Positions 10,599-19,863 of a DNA stretch of 64,000 bases are shown here, one piece after another (position 1 is the stretch's first letter; each line of letters opens with the position of its first letter). A program made the translations under genes and the position numbers. This DNA is from Bacteroidia bacterium. GTDB lineage: Bacteria > Bacteroidota > Bacteroidia > Flavobacteriales > Flavobacteriaceae. The DNA is taken from the NCBI GenBank assembly GCA_030425285.1, contig JAUIAY010000005.1, positions 107,447-171,446 of the forward strand. The letters run 5' to 3'. A model generated the notes under the pieces. It ran no database searches. It was not told where the DNA came from and worked only from the letters and a program-made list of their open reading frames with translations.

Positions 10599-11486
10599 TT
10601 ATCCTCCAAAGCGTTTAGGTTCTGGCAAAGGAATACGAACGGTTTCGGTTGGTACACTTGGAAATTTATTGTTCTGCCAATCTTGTTTGGCTTTCTCAAT
10701 AAGCGCTTTGTCTGAAGCTACAAAATTCCATTCAATAAAACGTTCTTCCGGAAAGGCGTCACCACCAAAAATATACACGGTTGAATTGGCTTCAATTTCA
10801 AAAGCACAAAGTGTCGCATCTTTAGCTACCAAAAGTTGTTTAGGTCCATAGGTATGACCATCGCTAGTAATGCTACCTTCTAGAATATAAAGCGCGCTTT
10901 CGCCAAATAAATGTTCGCCAATGGAAACGGTTTTGGTTTCGGTTGTTTTAATTTCAATAAAATACAACGGACTATACACAGGCACAGGCGACTGCTTACC
11001 AAAGGCTTTACCTGCTATGAGTTTAAATTGTACGTTATTGTCTGTCCAACTAGGAATGTCGTTTGCAGAAACGTGTGTAAACGATGGTTCGCATTGCTCA
11101 TCGGCTTTTGGTAAAGCCACCCAAATTTGTAACCCATGAAGCATTTTTTTGGAATCTCGTAAACGGTCTGGTGTACGCTCCGTATGTACAACGCCTTTTC
11201 CTGCAGTCATCCAGTTTACAGCTCCAGGAGTAATTTCCATAGCTGTTCCTAAACTATCGCGATGCATTACAACACCTTCGAACAAAAAGGTTAAGGTAGA
11301 TAAGCCAATATGCGGATGCATGGCAATATCCATATTATCTTGGTCGCTCATACAAACAGGTCCCATATGATCAATAAAAATGAATGGTCCTACCATTCGT
11401 TTTTGACGAAAAGGCAACAATCTACCAACAATAAAATTTCCAATGTTAGCTGCGCGTTCTTCAATTATTAATTTGGTATTAGACAT
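10599..11486 (-). CDS. pirin family protein
   Basis: 295-residue bicupin of the pirin family. The N-terminal cupin metal site is intact: HPHIGLSTLTF near residue 57 and GKGVVHTERTPD near 96 supply three His and one Glu. Bacterial pirins bind Fe or Mn and some have quercetin dioxygenase activity or bind pyruvate dehydrogenase; the substrate here is unknown. The C-terminal cupin lacks an obvious metal site, as is usual. It follows the GNAT gene by 15 bases and precedes osmC by 29, in one operon. Confidence 0.9.
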   Translation of the reverse strand: MSNTKLIIEERAANIGNFIVGRLLPFRQKRMVGPFIFIDHMGPVCMSDQDNMDIAMHPHIGLSTLTFLFEGVVMHRDSLGTAMEITPGAVNWMTAGKGVVHTERTPDRLRDSKKMLHGLQIWVALPKADEQCEPSFTHVSANDIPSWTDNNVQFKLIAGKAFGKQSPVPVYSPLYFIEIKTTETKTVSIGEHLFGESALYILEGSITSDGHTYGPKQLLVAKDATLCAFEIEANSTVYIFGGDAFPEERFIEWNFVASDKALIEKAKQDWQNNKFPSVPTETVRIPLPEPKRFGG

Positions 11487-11501
11487 ATTTCTATTTTCTG
11501 T

Positions 11502-11819
11502 TTAAAGTTTATCGTAACCTTTAAATTTGGGACTCACAAGACGTTTCCATTCAGAATGTTTTTTGATGTAAGCGAATACATAAGGGCAAAATGGTAAAAG
11601 TGAGTTGCCTTGTTCTTCAATATACTTTAAGGTTTTCTCTACCAATGCCGAAGCAACGCCTCTACCTCCCAAAACTTCAGGAACTTCGGTATGGACTAAT
11701 GCGATTTGATTACCAAATTCGCCATAATTGATAAAAGCAAAATAACCATCTACCTCTATCTCAAAACGTTTTTTGGTTTCGTTTTTTACTAACGGAATAG
11801 TTTTAAAGTCTTCTCTCAT
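11502..11819 (-). CDS. short GNAT N-acetyltransferase (YjdJ-like)
   Basis: 105 residues matching the short GCN5-related acetyltransferase family (PF14542 type). The acetyl-CoA loop appears as VPEVLGGRGVASALVEKTL (residues 47-65) and the core is followed by LPFCPYVFAYIKKHSEW, typical of this small family. The substrate is unknown. It is the first gene of the operon running to 9267 and sits just after the terminator of the bestrophin gene, so a promoter must lie in the short gap or inside the terminator region. Confidence 0.85.
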   Translation of the reverse strand: MREDFKTIPLVKNETKKRFEIEVDGYFAFINYGEFGNQIALVHTEVPEVLGGRGVASALVEKTLKYIEEQGNSLLPFCPYVFAYIKKHSEWKRLVSPKFKGYDKL

Positions 11820-11832
11820 TTCTTAAAGATAT

Positions 11833-11867
11833 AAAAAAAAGCAGCTCATTTTTAAGCTGCTTTTTTG
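11833..11867 (-). terminator. intrinsic terminator after bestrophin gene
   Basis: AAAAAAGCAGCT (11835-11846) and AGCTGCTTTTTT (11855-11866) form a perfect 12-bp stem with an 8-base loop. On the minus strand a run of eight T follows. It starts 3 bases past the bestrophin stop codon. Confidence 0.9.
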
Positions 11868-11869
11868 GT

Positions 11870-12928
11870 TTACATTTGCGTGTGGTTTCTAACTTCAAAA
11901 GGTGCTGGAATATCTTCTTTGGGCTCACCTAAATTTTGGCGCATATCAATTTCAATGCCTCTTGCTATGGTTGAAATTGGTACGTCGTTTGCAGAACCTT
12001 CAAACGGATTTTCGCCAACACGTCCTATTCTATTCATGGTATGAAATACCCACATTACAGCCATTGAAAACGGAACTGACAACCAGATAATCCAATCTGG
12101 ACAAGAACCTATTTTACCTGCAATCTTTACTGCTATTTCTCCAAATTGCGATGCCATTGCCAAAGGCAAAATCAATAAGAAAATCCATGTGAAATAATGC
12201 ATTAACGAAGCAAACTGTCTTGGATATGGGAAGTTCTTAATGCGTTCAGATTTTCCTTGATGTGTAAACAATTCTTCCAATACGTTTTCTAACTCTAAAA
12301 ATGAGAATTCCCAAATGAGTCCGCGTTCTTTTAATTTACGTAAATGGTTAGATTGTAAATATAGCACTGCGGTTTGCTTGTTGCCTTTGTCTGAAAGGTA
12401 TTTAAAATCTTCTTCTGTAAGATAGTTTTTTATAGTAGCATCAAAGTCTTCGTTAAATTCAGGTACATATATCTTTTTTGCCCATTCTTTGTTGGTGTGT
12501 TCTCGCATCACATATTCCCAAGGTTTTGATTGCCTCATAGAATAGCGTAAAGCGGTTAACCAAGCAATGTGCCTATGGATAACTATTTTACGTTCGTTTT
12601 GGAGCTCTTCTTCCGAGATAGGATTTTTAGCGTGATCGTTATTGATAAAATCTTGAGCCATCATACCGAATGTTCTTGACGAATTGACAATTGCTCCCCA
12701 AATTTGTCTAGCTTCCCAAATACGACCATAAGCCGAATTACTCTGAAAACCTATAATAAACGCTACAGCTGTACCGATGAGCGCTACAGGAGTAAATGGA
12801 AATTGAATAAGTTGGTCGCTCCATACAAATAGCGCCACCTCAATAATTGCTATTATTAAAAATACAATAGTTTCATAGCGTGTCCATAACGCCATGTCTT
12901 TAATGCCAAAAATTTTTTTAGTGTACAT
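11870..12928 (-). CDS. bestrophin-family anion channel protein
   Basis: 352 residues and the second bestrophin-like channel of the window. The family core is clear: PVALIGTAVAFIIGFQSNSAYGRIWEARQ-IWGAIVNSSRTFGMM (about residues 46-91), HRHIAWLTALRYSMRQ, and ENPFEGSANDVPISTIARGIEIDMRQNLGE near the C-terminus. Four membrane stretches are visible (two near 20-65, two near 238-300). It shares its plan with the gene at 4141-5175 but is clearly diverged, so this is an old duplication or two separate subfamilies. Monocistronic: a terminator follows the stop directly and another terminator lies upstream at the asnB end. Confidence 0.88.
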   Translation of the reverse strand: MYTKKIFGIKDMALWTRYETIVFLIIAIIEVALFVWSDQLIQFPFTPVALIGTAVAFIIGFQSNSAYGRIWEARQIWGAIVNSSRTFGMMAQDFINNDHAKNPISEEELQNERKIVIHRHIAWLTALRYSMRQSKPWEYVMREHTNKEWAKKIYVPEFNEDFDATIKNYLTEEDFKYLSDKGNKQTAVLYLQSNHLRKLKERGLIWEFSFLELENVLEELFTHQGKSERIKNFPYPRQFASLMHYFTWIFLLILPLAMASQFGEIAVKIAGKIGSCPDWIIWLSVPFSMAVMWVFHTMNRIGRVGENPFEGSANDVPISTIARGIEIDMRQNLGEPKEDIPAPFEVRNHTQM

Positions 12929-13057
12929 AGGTTTACTTTAATTTAAGGTAATTCAATATTTAAAGATATTACGAAGCTAATATTCTAAATGTGGAAAAAC
13001 AACTATTGATTTTTTTTGATATTATTCAATGAGTTAAAAAAGTATACATTCCCAATT

Positions 13058-13083
13058 AAAAAGCCAGTTAAAAACTGGCTTTA
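13058..13083 (-). terminator. intrinsic terminator after asnB
   Basis: AAAGCCAGT (13060-13068) pairs with ACTGGCTTT (13074-13082), a perfect 9-bp stem with a 5-base loop and a T tract on the minus strand. It lies 22 bases past the asnB stop. Confidence 0.85.
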
Positions 13084-13104
13084 AATCTCATAAATCAATT
13101 AAAA

Positions 13105-14766
13105 TTAATACGCATCAGTATGCACTTTTGCCACTGCTCTACCACTTGGATCATTCATGTTTTTAAATGCTTCATCCCACTCTAAAGCAATTTTTGTACT
13201 GCATGCTACACTAGGTTCTTGAGGTACACTTAATGCTGCTGCGTCACTTGGAAAATGCTCTTCAAAAATAGAGCGATAATAAAACTCTTCTTTATTTTGA
13301 GGTGTTTGAATTGGAAACCTAAAATGGGCGTTTTTCATTTGCTCATCGGTTACTTCCTCATTTACAACTTCTTTTAAAGTATCAATCCAACTGTAACCAA
13401 CACCATCGCTAAACTGTTCTTTTTGTCTCCAAGCTACGCTTTCTGGCAACATATCTTCAAAAGCTTTTCGCACTACCCATTTTTCCATACGCTCTGGTGT
13501 AATCATTTTATCTTGAGGGTTGATACTCATTGCAACGTCCATAAATTCTTTATCTAAAAATGGTACACGACCTTCAATTCCCCAAGCTGCTAAACTTTTG
13601 TTTGCTCTTAAGCAGTCATACATATGCAATTTACTCAACTTACGAACCGTTTCTTCATGAAACTCTTTGGCATTTGGTGCTTTATGAAAGTAAAGATAAC
13701 CACCAAACAACTCGTCAGCACCTTCACCAGACAACACCATTTTTATTCCCATAGACTTAATAACTCTTGCCATTAAATACATTGGTGTACTCGCGCGAAT
13801 AGTTGTAATATCATAGGTTTCTAGCTGATAAATTACATCTCTTACCGCATCCAATCCTTCTTGAATGGTAAACTTTATTTCGTGGTGAACGGTCCCAATA
13901 TGGTCTGCTACTTTTTGTGCTGCAGCCAAATCTGGTGATCCTTCAAGCCCTACTGAAAAGCTATGCAATTGAGGCCACCAAGCATCTGAAGTGTCATCAC
14001 TTTCAATACGTTTTTGAGCATATTTCTTTGCAATTGCTGAAGTCACCGAAGAATCTAATCCTCCTGAAAGCAGAACACCATAAGGTACATCACTCATTAA
14101 CTGTCTGTGAACAGCTGCTTCAAGCGCTTCTTTTATTTTTGCAATGCTTGTCTTGTTGTCTTTTACTGTATCATAATCAGTCCACTCACGTTTATGCCAT
14201 TGCACAAACTCACCATCTTTACTAGACATATAATGACCTGGAGGAAATAGCTCAATTTTTGTACAAACACCTTCAAGTGCTTTCAATTCTGATGCTACAT
14301 AAAAGGTTCCGTTTTGATCCCAACCAATATATAATGGAATGATTCCCATATGGTCTCTAGCTACAAAATATTCGTCTTTTTCAACGTCATAAATTGCAAA
14401 ACCAAAAATACCATTAAGTTCGTCAACAAAATCAGTTCCTTTTTCTTGATACAATGCTAAAATAACCTCACAATCACTTTCAGTTTGAAACTTGTAATCA
14501 GGAAATTGTTTACGCAACGCTCTGTGGTTATATATCTCTCCATTAGCCGCTAAAACAAACCTCTTATCCTCCGAAAACAAAGGTTGCTTTCCTGAAGCAG
14601 GATCAACAATAGCTAACCGCTCATGCGCCATAATTGCTTTATCGTTATCAAAAATTCCGCTCCAGTCTGGACCACGATGACGGATTCTTTTTGACATTTC
14701 TAATATTTGAGGTCTTAAGTCTTCAGCTTTTTGTTTTAAATCAAACGCACATACAATTCCACACAT
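13105..14766 (-). CDS. asnB: asparagine synthase (glutamine-hydrolysing)
   Basis: 553-residue AsnB, which makes asparagine from aspartate, ATP and glutamine in the cytoplasm. Cys2 in MCGIVCAFD is the glutaminase nucleophile, with RHRGPDWSG (30-37) and NGEIYNH (75-81) completing the N-terminal amidotransferase domain. The synthetase domain carries the PP-loop SGGLDSS at 234-240 and GEGADELFGGY. Length is right for the E. coli AsnB type. Single-gene unit with its own terminator. The 263-base gap to the divergent DUF2911 gene (14767-15029) is AT-rich and must hold both promoters, but I could not assign a full consensus. Confidence 0.97.
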   Translation of the reverse strand: MCGIVCAFDLKQKAEDLRPQILEMSKRIRHRGPDWSGIFDNDKAIMAHERLAIVDPASGKQPLFSEDKRFVLAANGEIYNHRALRKQFPDYKFQTESDCEVILALYQEKGTDFVDELNGIFGFAIYDVEKDEYFVARDHMGIIPLYIGWDQNGTFYVASELKALEGVCTKIELFPPGHYMSSKDGEFVQWHKREWTDYDTVKDNKTSIAKIKEALEAAVHRQLMSDVPYGVLLSGGLDSSVTSAIAKKYAQKRIESDDTSDAWWPQLHSFSVGLEGSPDLAAAQKVADHIGTVHHEIKFTIQEGLDAVRDVIYQLETYDITTIRASTPMYLMARVIKSMGIKMVLSGEGADELFGGYLYFHKAPNAKEFHEETVRKLSKLHMYDCLRANKSLAAWGIEGRVPFLDKEFMDVAMSINPQDKMITPERMEKWVVRKAFEDMLPESVAWRQKEQFSDGVGYSWIDTLKEVVNEEVTDEQMKNAHFRFPIQTPQNKEEFYYRSIFEEHFPSDAAALSVPQEPSVACSTKIALEWDEAFKNMNDPSGRAVAKVHTDAY

Positions 14767-15029
14767 AATTCTATTACTTATTATATTTATAAAGCAAATA
14801 TGATTTAAAATTTATCATAATAAATCATTTAATATATTTTAAATTACAAATTAAAACTTTTTTTGTTCATTTAAGTAAATATTGAAATTAGATAAACAAG
14901 AAAAATTGTCTTTTGGTATTAGCTTGAAACTTTAACAAATCCTTTCGAATTTAGAAAGCGCCTATTCAATACCTTTATAACTATTAATTAACCTATTTTC
15001 ACAACAGTGGAAATGAAAACTATCTTTCT

Positions 15030-15575
15030 ATGAAAAAAATATCAATTTTTACAGTATCAGTATTGGCTTTTATGATGCTACTTTCTTTAAATGTTTCAGC
15101 TCAAAATTTTCCAAAAATGGATGCCAGCCCTATGGATGCTGCTGCCTTTCCATCTAGTTATAAGGAATCCAATAAGCTTATTAAAATAACTTACAGCAGA
15201 CCTCAACTAAAAGGCCGTGAGGTTAGCACATTAGCACCTAATGGCGAAGTTTGGAGAACAGGAGCCAATGAAGCAGCAGAACTAACCCTTTATACTGCCA
15301 TGAATTTGGGCGGCACAAAAGTTCCTGCTGGAACCTATACATTTTATGTTATTCCAGGTGATTCTGAATGGACAGCAATTATTAGTAAAGACTTAAATGT
15401 TTGGGGAAGTTATTTTTACAATGAGGCCAATGATGTTGCTCGCCTTAAAGTGCCTGTTACCCAAAGTGATGATTCTGTCGAAGCATTTTCTATAGTTTTT
15501 GACGAAGCCAAAAACGGTGTGAACATGCATTTGGGTTGGGGCAAAACTAGAGTAACCGTTCCATTCACAAAATAA
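15030..15575 (+). CDS. DUF2911 domain secreted protein
   Basis: 181 residues with a signal peptide (MKKISIFTVSVLAFMMLLSLNVSAQ) and no lipobox. The body matches DUF2911: ITYSRPQLKGREV, GEVWRTGANEAAELTLYTAMNLGGTKVPAGTYTFY split over about residues 72-107, and WGSYFYNEANDVARLKVPV. Members are common exported proteins of Bacteroidota with no known function. Single-gene unit facing asnB head to head and ending at a bidirectional terminator shared with queE. Confidence 0.88.
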   Translation: MKKISIFTVSVLAFMMLLSLNVSAQNFPKMDASPMDAAAFPSSYKESNKLIKITYSRPQLKGREVSTLAPNGEVWRTGANEAAELTLYTAMNLGGTKVPAGTYTFYVIPGDSEWTAIISKDLNVWGSYFYNEANDVARLKVPVTQSDDSVEAFSIVFDEAKNGVNMHLGWGKTRVTVPFTK

Positions 15576-15604
15576 TTTACCGGTAAGTATACAACAACAT
15601 GAAT

Positions 15605-15636
15605 AAAAAATGCCTTGAAAATTCAAGGCATTTTTT
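15605..15636. terminator. bidirectional intrinsic terminator
   Basis: AAAAAATGCCTTGAA (15605-15619) and TTCAAGGCATTTTTT (15622-15636) are perfectly complementary, with T tracts on both strands. It separates the convergent DUF2911 gene and queE. Confidence 0.92.
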
Positions 15637-16269
15637 TTATGGTATGTTTAAATATTTATGCGTTTGCAGACTAACCTTCCATTTTGGGTTTGCCATAACA
15701 TAGTCAACAATTTCTGGCACTACCTTATCACGTTTACTCCATTCGGGCTGTAAATATAACTTACAATGGTTATTGACTTTAGCTGCCTGTTCTTCTGCAA
15801 ATTTAAAATCACTTTTATTGTAGATTATCATTTTAAGCTCGTTGGCTTTTGAATAAATTTCTTCGGTAGGTAGTTTTAATTTTTTTGGAGATAAACAAAT
15901 CCAATCCCAAGTACCTGTTAATTTGTAGGCTCCCGAAGTTTCAATATGTGTTTGAACATTTTTGGCTTTCAATTGTGCCGTTAACTCGGTCATATCCCAA
16001 GTTAAAGGTTCGCCACCTGTAACCACAATAGTATCACTATACTTAACTGCGTTTTCAACTATCTGGCGTGTTTCAGTAGGTGGATGTAATTCTGCCAACC
16101 AACTTTCTTTTACATCACACCAATGACACCCAACATCACAACCGCCAATTCTAACAAAGTAAGCAGCCGTTCCCTTATGGTAGCCTTCTCCTTGAATGGT
16201 GTAAAACTCTTCCATTAACGGCAACAATAACCCTTTATCTATCAGCTCTTGTCTTTCACTTCTTGTCAT
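15637..16269 (-). CDS. queE: 7-carboxy-7-deazaguanine synthase
   Basis: Radical-SAM enzyme of queuosine precursor synthesis that converts carboxytetrahydropterin to 7-carboxy-7-deazaguanine. The cluster-binding motif is CDVGCHWC (CxxxCxxC) within FVRIGGCDVGCHWCDVKES, after MEEFYTIQGEGYHKGTAAYF; VVTGGEPL binds SAM. About 210 residues, normal. The frame is open to 16293, but a perfect -7 box (16276-16283) lies between that codon and the ATG at 16269, so 16269 is the better start and the mRNA would be nearly leaderless. No other queuosine gene is nearby. Confidence 0.93.
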   Translation of the reverse strand: MTRSERQELIDKGLLLPLMEEFYTIQGEGYHKGTAAYFVRIGGCDVGCHWCDVKESWLAELHPPTETRQIVENAVKYSDTIVVTGGEPLTWDMTELTAQLKAKNVQTHIETSGAYKLTGTWDWICLSPKKLKLPTEEIYSKANELKMIIYNKSDFKFAEEQAAKVNNHCKLYLQPEWSKRDKVVPEIVDYVMANPKWKVSLQTHKYLNIP

Positions 16270-16275
16270 AGTGGG

Positions 16276-16283
16276 CAAAGATA
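16276..16283 (-). promoter_or_regulatory. putative -7 box of queE
   Basis: The minus strand reads TATCTTTG, matching TAnnTTTG, 7 bases before the ATG at 16269. It decides against the upstream start codon at 16293. Confidence 0.5.
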
Positions 16284-16371
16284 GTTTACACATTTAAGTT
16301 TCTTGTTAAAATGTTGAAAAGATTTTTATGGTATTGCTTCAAGATTAGTATTTTTATGGAAATTTTTGAAT

Positions 16372-17910
16372 ATGAGCAGACAGGAAGATTTCTTTAACCA
16401 TATAGTTGAAGGCAATACAAACAAAGGTGAGTTTATTACACTTGGATCAGCTATGCTGGATGGCAAAACCGTTAAAAACGCCTATGTCAATGTTCCACTA
16501 AAAACCATGAACCGTCATGGTTTGATAGCTGGAGCTACCGGAACAGGAAAAACAAAAACCCTTCAAGTATTAGCGGAAAACCTCTCGGAAAAAGGTATTC
16601 CTGTGTTACTAATGGATATTAAAGGCGATTTAAGCGGTTTGGCACAACCAAGTCCTGGTCACGTTAAAATAGATGAACGTCACGAAGCCATAGGACTGCC
16701 CTTTGAACCTAAAGCCTTTCCTGTTGAAGTCCTAACATTATCAGAACAGGATGGCGTTAGATTGCGCGCGACCATCAGTGAGTTTGGACCTGTACTCATC
16801 TCAAGAATTTTAGATGTTACTGAAACACAAGCTGGAATTATTTCGGTGATTTTTAAATACTGTGATGACAACAAATTACCTTTATTGGATTTAAAAGACT
16901 TTAAAAAAATATTACAGTATGCTACCAGTGAAGGTAAGGAAGAGTTTGAAGAAGCCTACGGCCGAATTTCCACAGCGTCAACTGGTGCCATTTTGCGTAA
17001 AATAGTTGAAATTGAGCAACAAGGTGGCGAACTGTTCTTTGGTGAAAAATCATTTGAAGTTGATGATCTGTTACGTGTAGATAAAGAAGGTAGAGGCTAC
17101 ATAAATATTATTCGCCTAACCGACATCCAAGATAAACCCAAATTATTCTCAACCTTTATGTTGAGTTTATTGGCAGAAATTTACTCTACTTTCCCGGAGC
17201 AAGGCGATACTGGCAGACCTGAACTGATTATGTTTATTGACGAGGCTCATTTAATTTTTAATGAAGCTTCAAAAGCACTTTTAAGTCAAATAGAAAGTAT
17301 TGTTAAGTTAATTAGAAGTAAAGGTGTTGGTCTTTACTTTGTAACCCAAAATCCAACAGATGTTCCTGAAGCCGTTTTAAGTCAATTAGGCCTTAAAGTA
17401 CAACATGCGCTTCGTGCTTTCACAGCAAAAGACCGAAAAGCCATCAAACTTACAGCTCAAAATTATCCTGATACCGAATATTACGACACCGCTGATGTTT
17501 TAACTTCATTGGGAACAGGAGAAGCATTAGTTTCTGCTTTAAATGAAAAAGGTCGCCCAACTCCATTGGCAGCCACTATGATGCGAGCACCTATGAGCCG
17601 TATGGATATTTTAACCGATTCTGAATTAAGCAGCTTACTATCTGATTCCAAATTGGTTAAAAAGTACAATGAAGAAATTGATCGGGAAAGTGCCTATGAA
17701 CTATTAAACAAAAAAATTGAACAAGCTGAAGCCGAAGAGGCCAAAGAAAAAGCCAGACAAGAACAAGAAGCCCTCAAAAAAGCAGAGTCCAAAAGAAAAA
17801 CCCAAACAACACGAAGAAAAAGCACCCGAATGAACCCAATAGTCAAAGTGTTGACCAGTGCTACCTTTATAAGAAGTGTTTTTGGCATCCTTACCAAAGT
17901 CATGAAATAA
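16372..17910 (+). CDS. HerA-like ATPase, DUF853 / YjgR family
   Basis: 512-residue P-loop ATPase of the HerA/FtsK superfamily, the DUF853 (E. coli YjgR) branch. Walker A is GATGTGKT at residues 54-61 and Walker B is LIMFIDEAHLIF (about 283-294), with an arginine-finger region after it. The C-terminal 60 residues are a charged Lys/Glu-rich coiled coil ending in a basic tail. The role is unknown; the family is related to DNA-translocating helicases and partners nucleases in some genomes, but no nuclease gene is next to it here. An in-frame TTG lies 6 bases upstream; ATG at 16372 is preferred. First gene of a plus-strand run to 22347. Confidence 0.88.
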   Translation: MSRQEDFFNHIVEGNTNKGEFITLGSAMLDGKTVKNAYVNVPLKTMNRHGLIAGATGTGKTKTLQVLAENLSEKGIPVLLMDIKGDLSGLAQPSPGHVKIDERHEAIGLPFEPKAFPVEVLTLSEQDGVRLRATISEFGPVLISRILDVTETQAGIISVIFKYCDDNKLPLLDLKDFKKILQYATSEGKEEFEEAYGRISTASTGAILRKIVEIEQQGGELFFGEKSFEVDDLLRVDKEGRGYINIIRLTDIQDKPKLFSTFMLSLLAEIYSTFPEQGDTGRPELIMFIDEAHLIFNEASKALLSQIESIVKLIRSKGVGLYFVTQNPTDVPEAVLSQLGLKVQHALRAFTAKDRKAIKLTAQNYPDTEYYDTADVLTSLGTGEALVSALNEKGRPTPLAATMMRAPMSRMDILTDSELSSLLSDSKLVKKYNEEIDRESAYELLNKKIEQAEAEEAKEKARQEQEALKKAESKRKTQTTRRKSTRMNPIVKVLTSATFIRSVFGILTKVMK

Positions 17911-17943
17911 TTAAACTTCTAAACAAACATTTATTATACCTAT

Positions 17944-18501
17944 ATGAACAAGTATTTTTTACCATTTATATTTAGTGCGGTCTTATTGATTACCGTTAGT
18001 TGTGAAAAAGAAAAAGACCCGTTTTTGATTAGTAAGAAAAGTATTGGCCTCCTAACCGATTCTACCCAAGTGAGTCAGCTAAAAACCATTTACAATAATG
18101 ATTCATTGGTTTTTGTGAAAGACAAAAGTGAATTTATTGATGATGGTCGCGATATCGAAATATATGATAAAACAGGCAAACCACTTTTGGTTTTAACCCC
18201 TAGCAAAGCATCTGATTCATTGGCCACCATTCAGACCATAAAAATAATGGACCCACGATACAAAACAGCTAAAGGATTGTCTACATTAAGTACATTTGCT
18301 GACATTGAGAACAATTATAAGATATCAAGCATCCAAAATACCTTTAAAAATGTAGTTGTTTTTGTAAATGAAATTGATGCCTTTTTTACCATTGACAAAA
18401 AAGAACTTCCTGCTGAATTACAATTTAATTTGGACGCGAAGATTGAAGCTGTTCAAATTCCTGACAAAGCTAAAATTAAGTATTTCATGATTGGTTGGTA
18501 A
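17944..18501 (+). CDS. hypothetical lipoprotein
   Basis: 185 residues starting MNKYFLPFIFSAVLLITVSCEKEKDP, a signal peptide with lipobox cysteine near residue 20, so probably an SPII lipoprotein of the periplasm or outer membrane. I do not recognise a domain. The body contains KTIYNNDSLVFVKDKSEF and IYDKTGKPLLVLTP, which look like a small beta domain. It lies 33 bases after the HerA-like gene and 20 before yitT. No function can be named. Confidence 0.75.
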   Translation: MNKYFLPFIFSAVLLITVSCEKEKDPFLISKKSIGLLTDSTQVSQLKTIYNNDSLVFVKDKSEFIDDGRDIEIYDKTGKPLLVLTPSKASDSLATIQTIKIMDPRYKTAKGLSTLSTFADIENNYKISSIQNTFKNVVVFVNEIDAFFTIDKKELPAELQFNLDAKIEAVQIPDKAKIKYFMIGW

Positions 18502-18521
18502 TCATTATCTTTTAGACCAAT

Positions 18522-19496
18522 ATGAGATCATCCTTAATTTCAAAATTATTAGGCTATGTTGCCAAGAAAAAATTAGAAGCAAAATCCGCCTCTAAAAGTA
18601 TTTCTAATAGGCAGTTGGTTCCGCTAATACGTAGCCTACGTGTTGAGTTGGAACATGCCATTAAGGAGTATATTTTTATTACTATAGGTGTTTTTGCAGC
18701 TGGATTTGGCCTAAAAGGATTTCTTTTACCTAACAGATTTATAGATGGCGGTGCAACAGGTATCTCGCTACTTTTAGAAAACATAACCGATTTGGAATTG
18801 GGCTTCTTATTGGTTTTGGTCAACATTCCATTTCTTATTTTGGGAGCAAGAACTTTTAATTTAAGGTTTGCTTTGAAGAGTATTGTTGCCATCACATTTT
18901 TGGCTATTGTTGTCCACTTTGTAGAATATCCAACTATAACTGACGACAAATTGTTAATTGCCGTTTTTGGAGGCTTCTTCCTAGGTTTGGGAATAGGTAT
19001 GGCTATGAGAGGTGGTAGTGTTATTGATGGTACCGAAGTTTTAGCTATTTACTTAAGTAGAAAGTTTTCTATTACCGTTGGTGATGTATTATTGCTAATC
19101 AATATTTTGATTTTTTCTTTTGGAGCCTATATTCTTTCTATTGAAACAGCATTATATGCTATTTTGACTTATTTGGCAGCTGCCAAAACTGTTGATTTTG
19201 TAGTTGATGGCGTTGAAGAATATGTAGGAGTTACCATCATATCTACAAAACATGAAGAATTACGAGTCATGATTATTGATAAATTAAGACGTGCTTGCAC
19301 AATTTATGCCGGAAAAGGCGGTTATGGTACAAGCGGTAAAAGTTATGATAAGGATATTATTTACACCGTTGTAACCAGATTAGAACTCGCTAAGCTACAC
19401 ACTGAAATTGATAAAATTGACAAAAAAGCGTTTATCATAATGGGAATCGTAAAGGATTTACGTGGAGGTATGATAAAGCGCAAACCGTTAAAATAG
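18522..19496 (+). CDS. YitT family membrane protein (DUF2179)
   Basis: 324-residue integral membrane protein. Five to six helices occupy about residues 46-225, with GFGLKGFLLPNRFIDGGATGISLLL and GSVIDGTEVLAIYLSRKF, both typical of the YitT/DUF161 family. The soluble C-terminal DUF2179 domain follows: GVEEYVGVTIISTKHEEL, YAGKGGYGTSGKSYDKDIIYTVV and AFIIMGIVKDLRGG (about 228-318). Function unproven. An N-terminal basic extension of about 45 residues, longer than usual, precedes the first helix; the start may be further in. The cupin gene begins 1 base after its stop. Confidence 0.88.
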   Translation: MRSSLISKLLGYVAKKKLEAKSASKSISNRQLVPLIRSLRVELEHAIKEYIFITIGVFAAGFGLKGFLLPNRFIDGGATGISLLLENITDLELGFLLVLVNIPFLILGARTFNLRFALKSIVAITFLAIVVHFVEYPTITDDKLLIAVFGGFFLGLGIGMAMRGGSVIDGTEVLAIYLSRKFSITVGDVLLLINILIFSFGAYILSIETALYAILTYLAAAKTVDFVVDGVEEYVGVTIISTKHEELRVMIIDKLRRACTIYAGKGGYGTSGKSYDKDIIYTVVTRLELAKLHTEIDKIDKKAFIIMGIVKDLRGGMIKRKPLK

Positions 19497-19497
19497 T

Positions 19498-19863
19498 ATG
19501 AAAAAGTTCCTCCTTCAAAAATCACCCTTCAAGGTTCCAACAACCGATGGCAAAACGATCTTGGAACATTTTGGTATTGCCAGTAGTGACAGTTCTGACT
19601 TAAGCATTGCCCATATGACAGCACCTCCTGGTTGGAGCGAACCCTTTCAAACCCCTGAATTTGACGAATACACATTTATCATAAAAGGTAAAAAACAATT
19701 TATTATTGAAGGCGAAACTATCGTCTTAGAAGCAGGTCAATCAATTAAAATTGAAAAAAGTATACGTGTTCAATATTCCAACCCATTTGACCAACCTTGT
19801 GAATATTTGGCGATTTGCAAACCAGCATTCTCAATAGATTTAGTTAACAGAGAGGAGTCATGA
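19498..19863 (+). CDS. cupin domain protein
   Basis: 121 residues with a single cupin barrel. Motif 1 is TPEFDEYTFIIKGKKQFIIEG and motif 2 is EAGQSIKIEKSIRVQYSNPF. The usual metal-binding His pair of motif 1 is missing (the Glu is kept), so metal binding is doubtful. It sits between yitT and a hydrolase with 1-base and 4-base junctions, so it is surely in the same operon. Substrate unknown. Confidence 0.8.
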   Translation: MKKFLLQKSPFKVPTTDGKTILEHFGIASSDSSDLSIAHMTAPPGWSEPFQTPEFDEYTFIIKGKKQFIIEGETIVLEAGQSIKIEKSIRVQYSNPFDQPCEYLAICKPAFSIDLVNREES

